The notes: generated from the sequence alone by a model not told the origin. A stretch of DNA of 50,244 nucleotides from Halieaceae bacterium (GCA_902613175.1 CACMGJ010000014.1:1-50244), one strand, 5' to 3'. Numbered from the stretch's first letter, positions 9,086 to 17,467 are shown. Made by a program: numbers and translations.

Positions 9086-9312
9086 GAGTAACACTTCAGC
9101 GCTGCAGTCTTCTTGAGTGTTTCAAGAGGATACTGGTCACCGAATTCCTCAATGTATTGCTCGTAGCACAAATCAGATTCATCTATGTCAGCCTCATCAG
9201 CTACGCATCCCCCGAAAAAAAGTGCCATTACGGCAATGATGTTGTGTCGATAGAATTGCCAAGATCTAGCTTTATGCCTCGCCATCGAAGTTTGCTCGAG
9301 CATTGCCCTCAT
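9082..9312 (-). CDS. Small putative lipoprotein
   Basis: A 76-residue product starts at an ATG preceded by GGAGAGG with six-base spacing. A shorter start at 9285 gives 67 residues. A hydrophobic stretch (IIAVMALFFGGC) ends in a lipobox-like Cys, followed by an acidic stretch (ADEADIDESD) and two further Cys. It overlaps the coiled-coil gene upstream by about 40 bases and the CLC gene downstream by ATGA, so it is embedded in the operon. The family is unknown. The Asp residues after the Cys could matter for inner- versus outer-membrane sorting. Confidence 0.6.
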   Translation of the reverse strand: MRAMLEQTSMARHKARSWQFYRHNIIAVMALFFGGCVADEADIDESDLCYEQYIEEFGDQYPLETLKKTAALKCYS

Positions 9313-10783
9313 ACAGCACCTCTCCAAGCTTAATCATTGTGGTTGTAATCGAATCTTCTACATCTCCAATAAAATTTGATCTTGAGTCGGTAAGCCTCTT
9401 AATTCCCTCCAAAATTTCATCGGCGTCAGACAGTAAGCCAGCAACTAGCACTTCCGCTTCTTCATAGTCTTTTTTTGCCCCGCGATGTGCGTCATTCAAT
9501 CGCTTAACAGTCTCCTCCTTTTTTTGAAGAGCACTAGCTAATTTACTAGAGAAAGCCTTATCAACCTCAATCTCGGCATCTAACATCTGTTGATCTACAC
9601 GCGCCAGTTGCCTCTTTAGCTCTCGAATAGACTCGCGCTGCGTAGTTACCCACTCAAGATACTGAGTAATCGACTCTTCATAATCCATCTCACCACCCTC
9701 AGAGGCTGTACTCTCTACGTCTGCTCCTGTAAGGCTCTGCAATACTGATTGGGGAGGCTCTAAAGTCTCAGCCCCGAGTTTTCTCACCGCTGCACCGAGT
9801 TGATCTGACTCGCTCTGTAATATGGATATTTGATCCGTAACGGCCGCAGTTTTCTCATCACAGATACGGTCATATGACTCCTGATCGTTTCTAAATTGGT
9901 CTACTAACTCTCCCAGCCACTGATATTGAGTTCCCTCAATACCTCTTATGAGACCGTCGCTTTTTGAGGCTTGCTCCACAAAGTCCAGGCAATCTTTAGA
10001 CTCGTCCATTCTTGCCTTGGCATTCACTAATTTCTCGCACGTGTCCTTGTAAATTTTTACCTGTTCTTCTTGCTCTTGCAGGGAATTGGCAATAGCGGTA
10101 ACCGATGCCTCAGCCAAAGATCTCAGTGCAGCCTCCAAAACAGGATTCCCAGGCCGGCCGGCTCCTGTCGCCAAGATCGAGGTTAGAACTTTGTCTGAGG
10201 CTAAGTACTCCCTTGCCGTAGTTGTCATTTCCTGCATTTTCGCCGCTTTCTGCAACAAGCCCTCAGCGGATAACTGAGTACTCTCATGGTGGAGCTCGCC
10301 CAGTGTATCTGCGGGAGTCTCATCATCTCCTTCAGCAAAGAGCGCCTCGGTAACCAGTTCAGCAACAAGAAGTTTTAATTCTTCAATAGCTCCTGAATGC
10401 TCATGTGTTGCAACACTTTCTAAGCACCCACGCAACTTTTCGGCTCTCAATACAAAACCCTCTTCGTCCCCGGTAAAAAGCAAAGACGACAGGATCTCTT
10501 CTCTAAACGAAGTGGAATTATCAGTTAGTCCCGGCATTTCAGCGGGTATCTCACTCAACGCCATACCGACCGCGGACAGATCTCTCGAATTCTCTGAATC
10601 AATATTTAAAAATTGATCCGTAAGTGCTCGAACAAGGTCATTCATTGATGAATCCTCTGCTTGACGTAAGCCGACGTCGCTGGCGACCTCAGCATACTCC
10701 TCCTGGGCCATTGAATCCTCATTATGAAGGGCCTCCAAATTTTCGTGAAGGCGGTTTTTTTTGCCCATACCCAACAATCTCAT
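9272..10783 (-). CDS. Large acidic coiled-coil protein of unknown function
   Basis: The 503-residue protein has no signal peptide or membrane helix and is rich in Glu, Asp, Ala, Leu and Gln. Long heptad-like helices are visible at about 200-330 and 380-460 (for example QEQEEQVKIYKDTCEKLV and SIRELKRQLARVDQQML). The start overlaps the stop of the upstream lipoprotein gene as ATGA, indicating translational coupling. The product looks like a cytosolic rod or scaffold. In this operon, after motA and two motB genes, it might be a cytoplasmic partner of the stator complex, but this is inference from position only. I recognise no family. Confidence 0.75.
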   Translation of the reverse strand: MRLLGMGKKNRLHENLEALHNEDSMAQEEYAEVASDVGLRQAEDSSMNDLVRALTDQFLNIDSENSRDLSAVGMALSEIPAEMPGLTDNSTSFREEILSSLLFTGDEEGFVLRAEKLRGCLESVATHEHSGAIEELKLLVAELVTEALFAEGDDETPADTLGELHHESTQLSAEGLLQKAAKMQEMTTTAREYLASDKVLTSILATGAGRPGNPVLEAALRSLAEASVTAIANSLQEQEEQVKIYKDTCEKLVNAKARMDESKDCLDFVEQASKSDGLIRGIEGTQYQWLGELVDQFRNDQESYDRICDEKTAAVTDQISILQSESDQLGAAVRKLGAETLEPPQSVLQSLTGADVESTASEGGEMDYEESITQYLEWVTTQRESIRELKRQLARVDQQMLDAEIEVDKAFSSKLASALQKKEETVKRLNDAHRGAKKDYEEAEVLVAGLLSDADEILEGIKRLTDSRSNFIGDVEDSITTTMIKLGEVLYEGNARANFDGEA

Positions 10784-12006
10784 TGCGATACGAGCGCCTC
10801 ACATATCTCTTCCGTAATATCGTACTCAGATGCAATAGGTGTAGGCAAACCCTGAAAACAAACCCGTGCATATCGAAGCTTACTGACAGGATCCGGATAC
10901 TCTGCGCCTCTCTCAGCATACAAGTCAAACCGTAAGGTATTGTCATCGATACCACTCTCAAAAATTTGCAAAAGCCCGCTCTGCCCCTCTCCAGATGCAT
11001 CACCAACCGCAACGATATAGCCATCCTGATCAGTCAAATCACAGTTGCCAATATTTAAGTCAGCGACGGGAACAATAGAGCCATCGCCTTCCGTCGCTGT
11101 AATTAACTCCTGACTATATGGCTGAAGGAGTCCCGATGCGCTACATTGCGCCACCTCGGCGTTACTAGCTAACGAGCTACTGACTGTCTGATCGGTAATA
11201 ATTAAAAAGTCTAAATTAGGTTTTAAAATAGACAGGTAGACGCCTGAGTAGTCTGTGTCTGGACTAACATAGGCTTCTCCGACATCACTAAAAGAGAACT
11301 CAAAAGACTCTGCACTCCCATCATAAGAATATGTTAAGGCTAGATCACCAGTCTCCTGATAAGCGACTGTTAGATCGGAAATGACAGCAACCTCCACAGT
11401 GCCATCCGATACAAACTTGCAAAACCCGTCCCCCTCAGCAGTATCTCCAGAAATACTAATTGAGCCGGCGCACAGGCGATTGATAAACATGGTCTCGTTG
11501 TCTTCCTGCGTATACCAATAAAGACTTCCCGTACGACTCAACACATATCCATCGTCACCTTCAGTTGCTGAACTTTGCGTCATGGCGAGACTGGCTGATT
11601 CATCGCCTGCAGCTGTATACCGTCCGCCAAAATTCGCGTCTGACAAAATCTGAGTCGTTTGTGAAGCGGTAGTCTGATCTACTGTGGCAGAAACTGTAAT
11701 GTCGTAAACGCCAGGCGCTAATGCTGTTCCAGATATGGTTTGGTTGGTGGTATCCAATACGAGCTGTGTTGTGCCGTCGTAAGTGACACTCGCATCAGAC
11801 GCCAACTCGCCACCTAGAGTGTAGGTTAGTGTTACCGTCTCATCGGCGCGATACTTGGTATTTCCAGAGAGGGCTATCGTTAGGCGACTCTGCGTTGCGT
11901 CGGGAGTGCTGTCGGAATCTGATGTGTCCTCCGGGTCCTTGCCTACGCTGCACCCATACAAATTAGCGATGATAAATGTAAAGGCTATTCTCTTTATTGT
12001 GCCCAT
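10780..12006 (-). CDS. Large lipoprotein with an Ig-like N-terminal region
   Basis: The 408-residue product carries a lipoprotein signal (FTFIIANLYGC, Cys at residue 19), then an acidic Ser/Asp/Thr linker. Next is a beta-rich segment (about 40-125) resembling a cadherin-like or putative Ig domain (TVTLTYTLGGELASDASVTY, then SGTALAPGVYDITVSATV). The remaining 280 residues are beta-rich, low in Lys and unassigned, with several Cys. It probably faces the periplasm or the outer surface. It is the fifth gene of the motA operon, 27 bases after the preceding small gene. The role is unknown. Confidence 0.75.
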   Translation of the reverse strand: MGTIKRIAFTFIIANLYGCSVGKDPEDTSDSDSTPDATQSRLTIALSGNTKYRADETVTLTYTLGGELASDASVTYDGTTQLVLDTTNQTISGTALAPGVYDITVSATVDQTTASQTTQILSDANFGGRYTAAGDESASLAMTQSSATEGDDGYVLSRTGSLYWYTQEDNETMFINRLCAGSISISGDTAEGDGFCKFVSDGTVEVAVISDLTVAYQETGDLALTYSYDGSAESFEFSFSDVGEAYVSPDTDYSGVYLSILKPNLDFLIITDQTVSSSLASNAEVAQCSASGLLQPYSQELITATEGDGSIVPVADLNIGNCDLTDQDGYIVAVGDASGEGQSGLLQIFESGIDDNTLRFDLYAERGAEYPDPVSKLRYARVCFQGLPTPIASEYDITEEICEALVSQ

Positions 12007-12033
12007 ACATCCCCCATTACCTAATACATGACA

Positions 12034-12384
12034 CTATTTTATGCAGTTGTAACTCTCCAAGAGCTCCATTTTTTTTGTGCCGCGATATAGTGATGAATCC
12101 ATAAACCACACTACGAGGTACCTGTATTTCTTATGGCTACCGCACAACCGTTCTCCTAGAGAATCATAGTCAAGAGAACTCTGCAAATTAGGTGATGGCC
12201 AGACAACCAGTGCATCATCTTCAATATTGACGTCGTCGATTAATGAGGTTTCCTTTAACGAGGTCAAATAATCGTCGATCGAACTTTGCGCAAAGGCACT
12301 AGAACAACAAACTACTGTTATAAATGCTATACAAGCGTAGAGTTTCTTACCCTCTATAAACTGAGAAAAACTAAACTTACACAT
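12034..12384 (-). CDS. Small exported protein, unknown
   Basis: The 116-residue product has a signal peptide with hydrophobic core YACIAFITVVCCSSAFA and likely cleavage after AFA. The mature part (about 80 residues) is mixed charge and contains two Cys that could pair. Its ATG overlaps the end of the upstream motB-like gene (ATGTGTAA), which argues that it is a real, coupled gene. No family is recognised. It is probably periplasmic and, by position, might contact the MotB-like periplasmic domains. Confidence 0.65.
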   Translation of the reverse strand: MCKFSFSQFIEGKKLYACIAFITVVCCSSAFAQSSIDDYLTSLKETSLIDDVNIEDDALVVWPSPNLQSSLDYDSLGERLCGSHKKYRYLVVWFMDSSLYRGTKKMELLESYNCIK

Positions 12385-13633
12385 CAGTATTCACCATAAT
12401 TTCGATTCGCCGATTCTGAGATCTTCCAGCGGCCGTGTCATTGGATGCAATAGGTACAGTATCTGCATAGCCTGTAACCGTGACCTGTTGACTAGTGATG
12501 AACCCCTCCCCCACGAGATAATCCACCACAGACGCTGATCTAGACACTGACAAATCCCAGTTGGACTGAAATCGTTCACTGAACGCAACGGGCACACTAT
12601 CTGTGTGACCAGCTACCACCATTTCACCCGAATTTTGACCAAGCGCCTCTCCCACTCGATCTAAGACACCATAAAATTCTGCCTTAAGATCGGCACTCCC
12701 ACTGGTGAAGGAACCCTGATCAGCCAAAGTGATTTTAACCTGATTATCGATTTGCTCGACGTTGACCCTGCCCTTGCTAATATCGTCGCTCAACCTGGCC
12801 CTCAACTCCTCAACTTGATTGCTAGCGATTTCTCGTAACTCAGCGAGCTCAGCGCTACTTCCCTCAAATGAATTAGCATTATCAACGGGAGACGAATCGG
12901 CGACTTCAACGGGAGTCGCGACTTGAGCTTGCGCGTTGGCGACCTTTGCGAAAATCTCCACAGTATCCGCGTCCAAACGTCGACCAGATTGGGCTCCAGA
13001 ATCACCCTCATACGACGCATCTTTAGCGCGAGGAGATAGAGAAACCTGGATAGTTCCACTGCTCTCATCGACAGTTACAAGGCCCCGTTCTATCTCCTCT
13101 CTTAAAGCTGACTTGACAAGCTCAACATCCGAAGAATTTGGCGTAGAAGAGGGCGAGGTGGTTATTTTCAGCTCGGGATCATCGGGCTGTTGCTCGTCGG
13201 TGGTTTGCTCACTAATTGTCTTCAGAGCAGTCGCCTGTACCTTTGCTTGAACAAACTGGGTTGCAATAATGTTATCGGCTGTGGGGGGCTCTACCACTGG
13301 CACCTGCCTTTGCACCCCCATAGTGTCATTCATGGATCCACTGACCTCTTTGAACTTCGGGACATTCATCTGTGCAAACGAGAGGATCAAAACGAAAAAG
13401 GCCATCAACAACGTTGCCATATCAGCGAAGGTCGCCATCCAAGCAGGAGCTCCTCCTTTACAGGGAGGGCAGTCATCCTCAGGCGCGTCCTCGATCTCCT
13501 CAGCCACACTCGCAATCGCAACAGTGTTCGGAGCCTCGACCGGAACTTCCGCCGAATCATTGCTTCCATCGGCTTCGCCCTCGGGGACTTCTACTGGTTC
13601 TGTGGTGACTTTTTCGTCTGAATCTTCAGCCAT
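12377..13633 (-). CDS. motB: MotB/PomB-family stator protein (second paralogue)
   Basis: The 418-residue protein has an acidic cytosolic N-terminus (1-53), a CPPCKGG motif (C55, C58), one transmembrane helix with the ion-binding Asp (D71 in TFADMATLLM), and a C-terminal OmpA-like peptidoglycan-binding domain (about 300-418; HTDSVP near 343, SNWDLSVSRS near 357). It is over 100 residues longer than usual MotB/PomB because of a periplasmic insert. A segment at 172-199 resembles the segment at 274-303, an internal duplication shared with the neighbour. It lies 20 bases after the first motB. It probably anchors a Na+- or H+-driven stator; which MotA it pairs with is unknown. Confidence 0.88.
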   Translation of the reverse strand: MAEDSDEKVTTEPVEVPEGEADGSNDSAEVPVEAPNTVAIASVAEEIEDAPEDDCPPCKGGAPAWMATFADMATLLMAFFVLILSFAQMNVPKFKEVSGSMNDTMGVQRQVPVVEPPTADNIIATQFVQAKVQATALKTISEQTTDEQQPDDPELKITTSPSSTPNSSDVELVKSALREEIERGLVTVDESSGTIQVSLSPRAKDASYEGDSGAQSGRRLDADTVEIFAKVANAQAQVATPVEVADSSPVDNANSFEGSSAELAELREIASNQVEELRARLSDDISKGRVNVEQIDNQVKITLADQGSFTSGSADLKAEFYGVLDRVGEALGQNSGEMVVAGHTDSVPVAFSERFQSNWDLSVSRSASVVDYLVGEGFITSQQVTVTGYADTVPIASNDTAAGRSQNRRIEIMVNTDV

Positions 13634-13653
13634 CGTACATCACCAAAAGCCTT

Positions 13654-14916
13654 CTACGCGTCATCAACAATCACCTCTATCCGGCGATTACGCGAGCGCC
13701 CATTGGGAGTTTCATTAGTATCCAAAGGTCGGGTATCTGCAAAACCGGCAATCTGTATGCTGCCAGCCTCAAGCGTCGATGAGGTCAACAAATAATCTGC
13801 GATGGCGGCAGCGCGAGCGGCAGAGAGGTCCCAATTAGATTTAAATTTTTCACTAAAAGCGACAGGGACATTATCGGTATGGCCCTCTACCTTTACCATT
13901 CCCGGATATTTTGCAAGGGTATTACCCAGTTTTAAGAGGGTGAGAGAAAAGCTGTCTCTCACGCCCGCAGAGCCGGAAACAAATCCTCCCTGGCTAGCCA
14001 GTCTCACTATAATTTTGTCTCCCTCTTTTTCTACCTCAGCCAATCCTTTGGATATCTCGTCCTGAAGATCAGCACGCAGTTGCTCATACTTTGAAAGCCC
14101 TGATCCGCCGTCTCTTATGCTATTCGAAGCCGTCGAGCGAGCTCCCCGAGCAGCTCCATCAGATTTATCTGAGACATGAACCCCTACGGTGGATGTTATT
14201 TTGCTGGATACATCCGCTATTTTGGCGACGGCATCAATTGTCGCCTGAGGGACTAAACCACCTTTGCCCCTCCCTTCAGATCCTTCAGCACCTGCGCCGG
14301 AGGTATCCTCAACTAATGTCACTCTAATCTCGCCATTTTCCACTTTTACATCAGCCATGCCGGCATTTATCTCTGCCTCCAGCGCCTCCTGAACCTGCTG
14401 GAATTCTTCCTGAAGAGTCTCGTTAAATTCTCCCTCTTCAGTCTTCTCTTCAATGAAATCACCACGAACAAAGTCGGACAGCTGCTCTTTCTGGTCAATA
14501 ACCGAGCGTTCGGCCACAGCTGGCGTAAAGTTTTCCACCATGATGCTGCGCGCCATCGGAATAGTTACTTTTGGGACAATTTTCTCGATACCAAAAGCTT
14601 GTTTGAGTGATCCCGCCACTTGCTTGAATTTTGGAACTTCGGTTTCTGCGAAGCTAAGTAACAGAACGAAGAACGCCATAAGCAAGGTAGCCATGTCTGC
14701 AAACGTAGCCATCCAAGCAGGAGCGCCCCCTTTACAGGGCGGACACTCCGTCTCAGGAGGATCTTCTGAGGACGGTTTGTTTTCTATGACCCCCTCATCA
14801 ACCAGGGCATCGTCGCCAGCCCTGACCTCCGGGGAATCATCACCCTCAGACTCCTTCAGCGTATCATTGATGTTCTGATCTGCAGGTAACTCGTTTTTTG
14901 TGTCGTCATCAGCCAC
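13654..14916 (-). CDS. motB: MotB/PomB-family stator protein (first paralogue)
   Basis: The 420-residue protein has the same architecture as its neighbour: an acidic N-terminus (1-55), CPPCKGG (C58, C61), one membrane helix with D74 in TFADMATLLM, the PomB-like FKQVAGSLKQAFG plug region after the helix, a long periplasmic linker, and an OmpA-like domain (HTDNVP near 346, SNWDLSAARA 360-369). Segments 175-201 and 277-306 repeat each other. PomB-like features suggest Na+ drive, but that is inference. It lies 16 bases after motA and is the natural partner of that gene. Together MotA and MotB form the torque-generating stator in the inner membrane. Confidence 0.92.
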   Translation of the reverse strand: MADDDTKNELPADQNINDTLKESEGDDSPEVRAGDDALVDEGVIENKPSSEDPPETECPPCKGGAPAWMATFADMATLLMAFFVLLLSFAETEVPKFKQVAGSLKQAFGIEKIVPKVTIPMARSIMVENFTPAVAERSVIDQKEQLSDFVRGDFIEEKTEEGEFNETLQEEFQQVQEALEAEINAGMADVKVENGEIRVTLVEDTSGAGAEGSEGRGKGGLVPQATIDAVAKIADVSSKITSTVGVHVSDKSDGAARGARSTASNSIRDGGSGLSKYEQLRADLQDEISKGLAEVEKEGDKIIVRLASQGGFVSGSAGVRDSFSLTLLKLGNTLAKYPGMVKVEGHTDNVPVAFSEKFKSNWDLSAARAAAIADYLLTSSTLEAGSIQIAGFADTRPLDTNETPNGRSRNRRIEVIVDDA

Positions 14917-14932
14917 GTTAGATCACTCAAAC

Positions 14933-15688
14933 TCATGCCGTGCTTAGCTTTTCCCGACTCTTTGGCGAAACAAACGATGCCAGCATGTCGGCGAGCACCC
15001 TAGGGTTACCTCCCTCTTGCATAAACAACACGCCTTCTATGATCAACTCGTTGTTTGCAGCTTCAAGTGATGAAGCATTTTCCAGCTTTTGCGCGATTGG
15101 TAGACAAATAACATTAGCCAAAATCGCTCCGTACATGGTTGTAAGCAGCGCCACCGCCATTGCAGGTCCAATCGCTTTGGGATCCGACATATTCCCAAGC
15201 ATAATTACCAAGCCAGCTAGCGTACCAATCATTCCCATAGCGGGAGCGATCTCGCCCCAGGCACTGAAGATGTTAGCGCCCATAGAGTGGCGCAGTTTCA
15301 TCATAGTGTTATCTCTATTCAAAGAGCTTTTTATGATCTCCCCGTCAGTGCCATCAACGAGCATAGCCACGGCCTTGGCGAGAAACGGATTGCTTATTTC
15401 CTGGCCTTCCAAAGCAATCATGCCGTCCTTTCGCGCAATGTTCGCGAGTTCCACAATCTGTGTTATCAGATCAACTGGATCATCGATCTTTCTCGAGAAA
15501 ACTTTGCCCATCACTCCAATAGCGCCCAAAAACTCCCCCAGAGAACAGCGTGCCATCACCACTGCAATCGAACCTGCAACAACAATGAGCGCAGACGCGG
15601 TATCGACAAAAGCGGGAGCGTTTTCTGCAATAGCCATGAAAATGAGGCCAAACGCAGCCAATAGCCCAACAATAGTTGCAATATCCAT
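14933..15688 (-). CDS. motA: MotA/PomA-family stator subunit
   Basis: The 251-residue inner-membrane protein has four hydrophobic helices (about 1-20, 28-47, 145-165, 175-200) and the large cytosolic loop between helices two and three. R86 and E94 in the ARKDGMIALE segment match the charged pair that contacts the FliG rotor in MotA/PomA. P149 in the EIAPAMGMIGT segment matches the conserved helix-three proline. There is no long C-terminal tail of the kind found in ZorA. It heads the operon that continues with two motB genes. A leader of over 300 bases with repeats precedes it. Confidence 0.94.
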   Translation of the reverse strand: MDIATIVGLLAAFGLIFMAIAENAPAFVDTASALIVVAGSIAVVMARCSLGEFLGAIGVMGKVFSRKIDDPVDLITQIVELANIARKDGMIALEGQEISNPFLAKAVAMLVDGTDGEIIKSSLNRDNTMMKLRHSMGANIFSAWGEIAPAMGMIGTLAGLVIMLGNMSDPKAIGPAMAVALLTTMYGAILANVICLPIAQKLENASSLEAANNELIIEGVLFMQEGGNPRVLADMLASFVSPKSREKLSTA

Positions 15689-16006
15689 CTATTTACCTCG
15701 TGTGTATGTCGCTAGTCGCGAGAGCTCAATCAATCACACAAATTAAGCATCATCAACATTCATTAGCAACCACCTAATGACCGTTTGTCTTGTCTTTTTG
15801 TCTTGTCTTTGCGTGATAATAACTATTGAATAATATCGACCGATCCCCTGTCGACTTGAGATTGATTCCCACTCGGAGATTGATCGATGGTGAGGATCCT
15901 TAGTCTAATAGCTAACGACTTACTCAAGTTATGCGACAAAGCACCGAAAGTTTATGCATAGTAAGCCTCACACTTTATCTGCGACGAACGCCTTTGGATA
16001 ACCTTG
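15689..16006. promoter_or_regulatory. Divergent control region between the motA operon and a lipoprotein gene
   Basis: No gene is supported here. It holds a perfect 13-base tandem repeat (15784-15809) and a spaced 9-base direct repeat GAGATTGAT (15858-15866 and 15876-15884). Palindromic GATC-containing bits lie near 15837-15850 and 15880-15888. No convincing sigma-28 promoter for motA was found. Control by another sigma factor and a regulator binding the repeats is possible. Confidence 0.4.
15784..15809. repeat. Two tandem copies of a 13-base repeat upstream of motA
   Basis: TTTGTCTTGTCTT occurs at 15784-15796 and again directly at 15797-15809, about 100 bases upstream of motA. On the motA strand it reads as a purine-rich AAGACAAGACAAA direct repeat. 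It may be a regulator site or a slippage-prone tract. Confidence 0.7.
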
Positions 16007-16552
16007 ATGACAGATATAAAACCAGTTGGATTAGCAAGAATTGCACTCGTGATGTCTGCTGTAACCTTTTTTTTAGGTTGTGCAGATCAGCGGAACCAAC
16101 CCGATTGCGCTGACGTTTTTGAGAGTAGGTTAGAAAAGTCCAACTTTAAAATCTTTAAAAATGGGCTTGCTCTACACGAGCCAACTGGCCTAACAGTAAC
16201 GCAGTGCGCCGTTGGGCAACGCATGGTGAATTTTAAATGCCGCGGCGATGCCATCAAGCTGACGTGGGATGATGCCATGACCTATGCTGCGGAGATTCAA
16301 GAAAAGACGGGGGAGCCTTGGCGGCTTCCGACCAAGAGCGAAATGCCAAAGTTGCTGGAAAAACAATGCATCAATCCTGCAGTTAACCCTTTCGTTTTTC
16401 CCAACTTCGAGGTGACAAATTATTGGACCGAATCCAAAGGGTTGCATCAAGATCAATTCCGATGTTCAGTATACAGCTATCAGGGTCGAGTGTTTTGCAG
16501 GCAAGCTCGAAAGATTGAACAGCCATTCCTGTTGGTAAAGGGAGAAACATAA
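16007..16552 (+). CDS. Lipoprotein with DUF1566 (Lcl-like) domain
   Basis: The 181-residue protein has a lipoprotein signal (ARIALVMSAVTFFLGC, Cys near residue 24). The DUF1566 pattern follows: a WDDAMTYA segment near 85, WRLPTKSEM near 103, NPAVNPFVFPN near 122, and YWTES near 138. Six further Cys suggest disulfides. The ATG at 16007 is preferred; an in-frame TTG lies just before it. DUF1566 domains occur in surface lectin-like and lipoprotein settings, so it is probably an envelope protein. It is a single gene, divergent from motA. No precise role can be given. Confidence 0.8.
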   Translation: MTDIKPVGLARIALVMSAVTFFLGCADQRNQPDCADVFESRLEKSNFKIFKNGLALHEPTGLTVTQCAVGQRMVNFKCRGDAIKLTWDDAMTYAAEIQEKTGEPWRLPTKSEMPKLLEKQCINPAVNPFVFPNFEVTNYWTESKGLHQDQFRCSVYSYQGRVFCRQARKIEQPFLLVKGET

Positions 16553-16837
16553 ATATTTTTAGCGTAGGTCATGTCCCTAAGTACGTGAATATGCTGTTTA
16601 TATTGAGATCCGAAGAGCTGAAAATAGGTTAGTGATTAGGGATGAGACATCCCCTGAGCCAATCCCCACGCCACAGGAATAGGGGCCAAAATAGGTAAGC
16701 GCAGATATTCAACTTTTTATAATTTGATGGATGCACACGCCCAAAACAGGCAGGATGCTGCATGCTAACCTGTGGGTGGAACGTTGGGATGCTTTGAATG
16801 AATAATTGACCAATTTATTGGTCAAAGGAGGATAAAC
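16553..16837. promoter_or_regulatory. Leader region of the ABM-like gene
   Basis: Contains a hairpin GGGATG/CATCCC (16639-16653, three-base loop, no T-run) and, at its end, a perfect palindrome next to the ribosome binding site. No gene on either strand is convincing. Confidence 0.4.
16806..16825. promoter_or_regulatory. Operator-like perfect palindrome before the ABM-like gene
   Basis: TTGACCAAT (16806-16814) and ATTGGTCAA (16817-16825) are exact inverted repeats around a two-base centre. The right arm runs into the AAAGGAGG ribosome binding site (16824-16831). Position and symmetry fit a dimeric repressor (for example TetR or MarR type) site, or an RNA hairpin that hides the binding site. 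Confidence 0.6.
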
Positions 16838-17137
16838 TTGGGATTGATCGTGAGAACAAGCTATAAGGTTCGTGCTAAACATAAGGCATCGTTTCTTGCT
16901 GATTTCTCTGTTATTGCAACTGCGACTCGGGCAGCACCAGCCTGCGACTGGATCTATGTGGTTGAAAACGAGGAAAACAACACAATAGAGGTCATGTCTT
17001 GTTGGCAATCAGAACACGGATTTGACGACCACCTCAGATGGAGAATAGAGACAGATCGATGGCGTGAAATAGAGGCGAAATACATTGATGAGGGTCCGAA
17101 CATACAGTTGATGCCAGTAATGTTCCGATTTATGTGA
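16838..17137 (+). CDS. ABM-domain-like small protein
   Basis: The 99-residue product starts with TTG, six bases after a strong AAAGGAGG site; this spacing decides the start. The sequence fits the dimeric alpha+beta barrel of antibiotic biosynthesis monooxygenase-like proteins: a beta strand (LIVRTSYKVRA), a helix (HKASFLADFSVIATATR), strands (CDWIYVVENEENNTIEVMSCW), then a helix with FDDHLRW. Members act on small aromatic or quinone compounds, or degrade haem, often without cofactors; the substrate here is unknown. The palindrome before it suggests ligand-responsive repression. The gene stands alone. Confidence 0.75.
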   Translation: MGLIVRTSYKVRAKHKASFLADFSVIATATRAAPACDWIYVVENEENNTIEVMSCWQSEHGFDDHLRWRIETDRWREIEAKYIDEGPNIQLMPVMFRFM

Positions 17138-17467
17138 GTGGCCTTACTCAGGTCGCACAGATTATTGGTTTAGTGAAAAGGTATAGTTATTTGCAGAACC
17201 GGTCGATCAGAAAGATCTGAAGGTTTGTTTCCAGAGAGTCAGCCGTGTCAGCCGCAGTTCGTGTAGAACAACGATTTAAGCTCTAGCATCTACACACATC
17301 AAACAAGCGAGTAACGCAGAGTTACAGTATTGCAGCTAAAGAGTTGTTTTCCTCGAAACCAAAGCTAGCTTTTGGTCGAGAAAAAATAGGTTGGGCATGT
17401 GACAAGCTTGGGAGCTAATGCCGCGGCTCAATCTGAACAGCTAAAGATTTGAAGTAGGAGTCCTTAC
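17138..17467. promoter_or_regulatory. Region upstream of the pse operon
   Basis: No gene is seen in this 330-base gap. It holds a short direct repeat GTCAGCCG (17238-17245 and 17247-17254), a small hairpin TCAGA/TCTGA (17207-17220), and an imperfect inverted repeat running from CTCGA (17352) to TCGAG (17380). It should contain the promoter of the PhyH-pseF-pseG-pseH operon, but no clear sigma-28 or sigma-70 match was found. Confidence 0.4.

Noticed and set aside
13190-13718. Long plus-strand open frames over the motB genes
   Set aside because: They mirror strongly coding MotB sequence with known motifs on the minus strand; translations are low-complexity Ser/Arg/Pro shadows.
12377-15688. Zorya (ZorAB) anti-phage system
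   Set aside because: MotA is 251 residues without the long ZorA tail, and no ZorC/D/E-type helicase or nuclease is nearby; PomB-like plug and rotor-contact residues favour a flagellar-type stator.
14940-15746. A 268-codon plus-strand frame across motA
   Set aside because: The minus strand encodes a full MotA with key residues; this frame is its antisense shadow.
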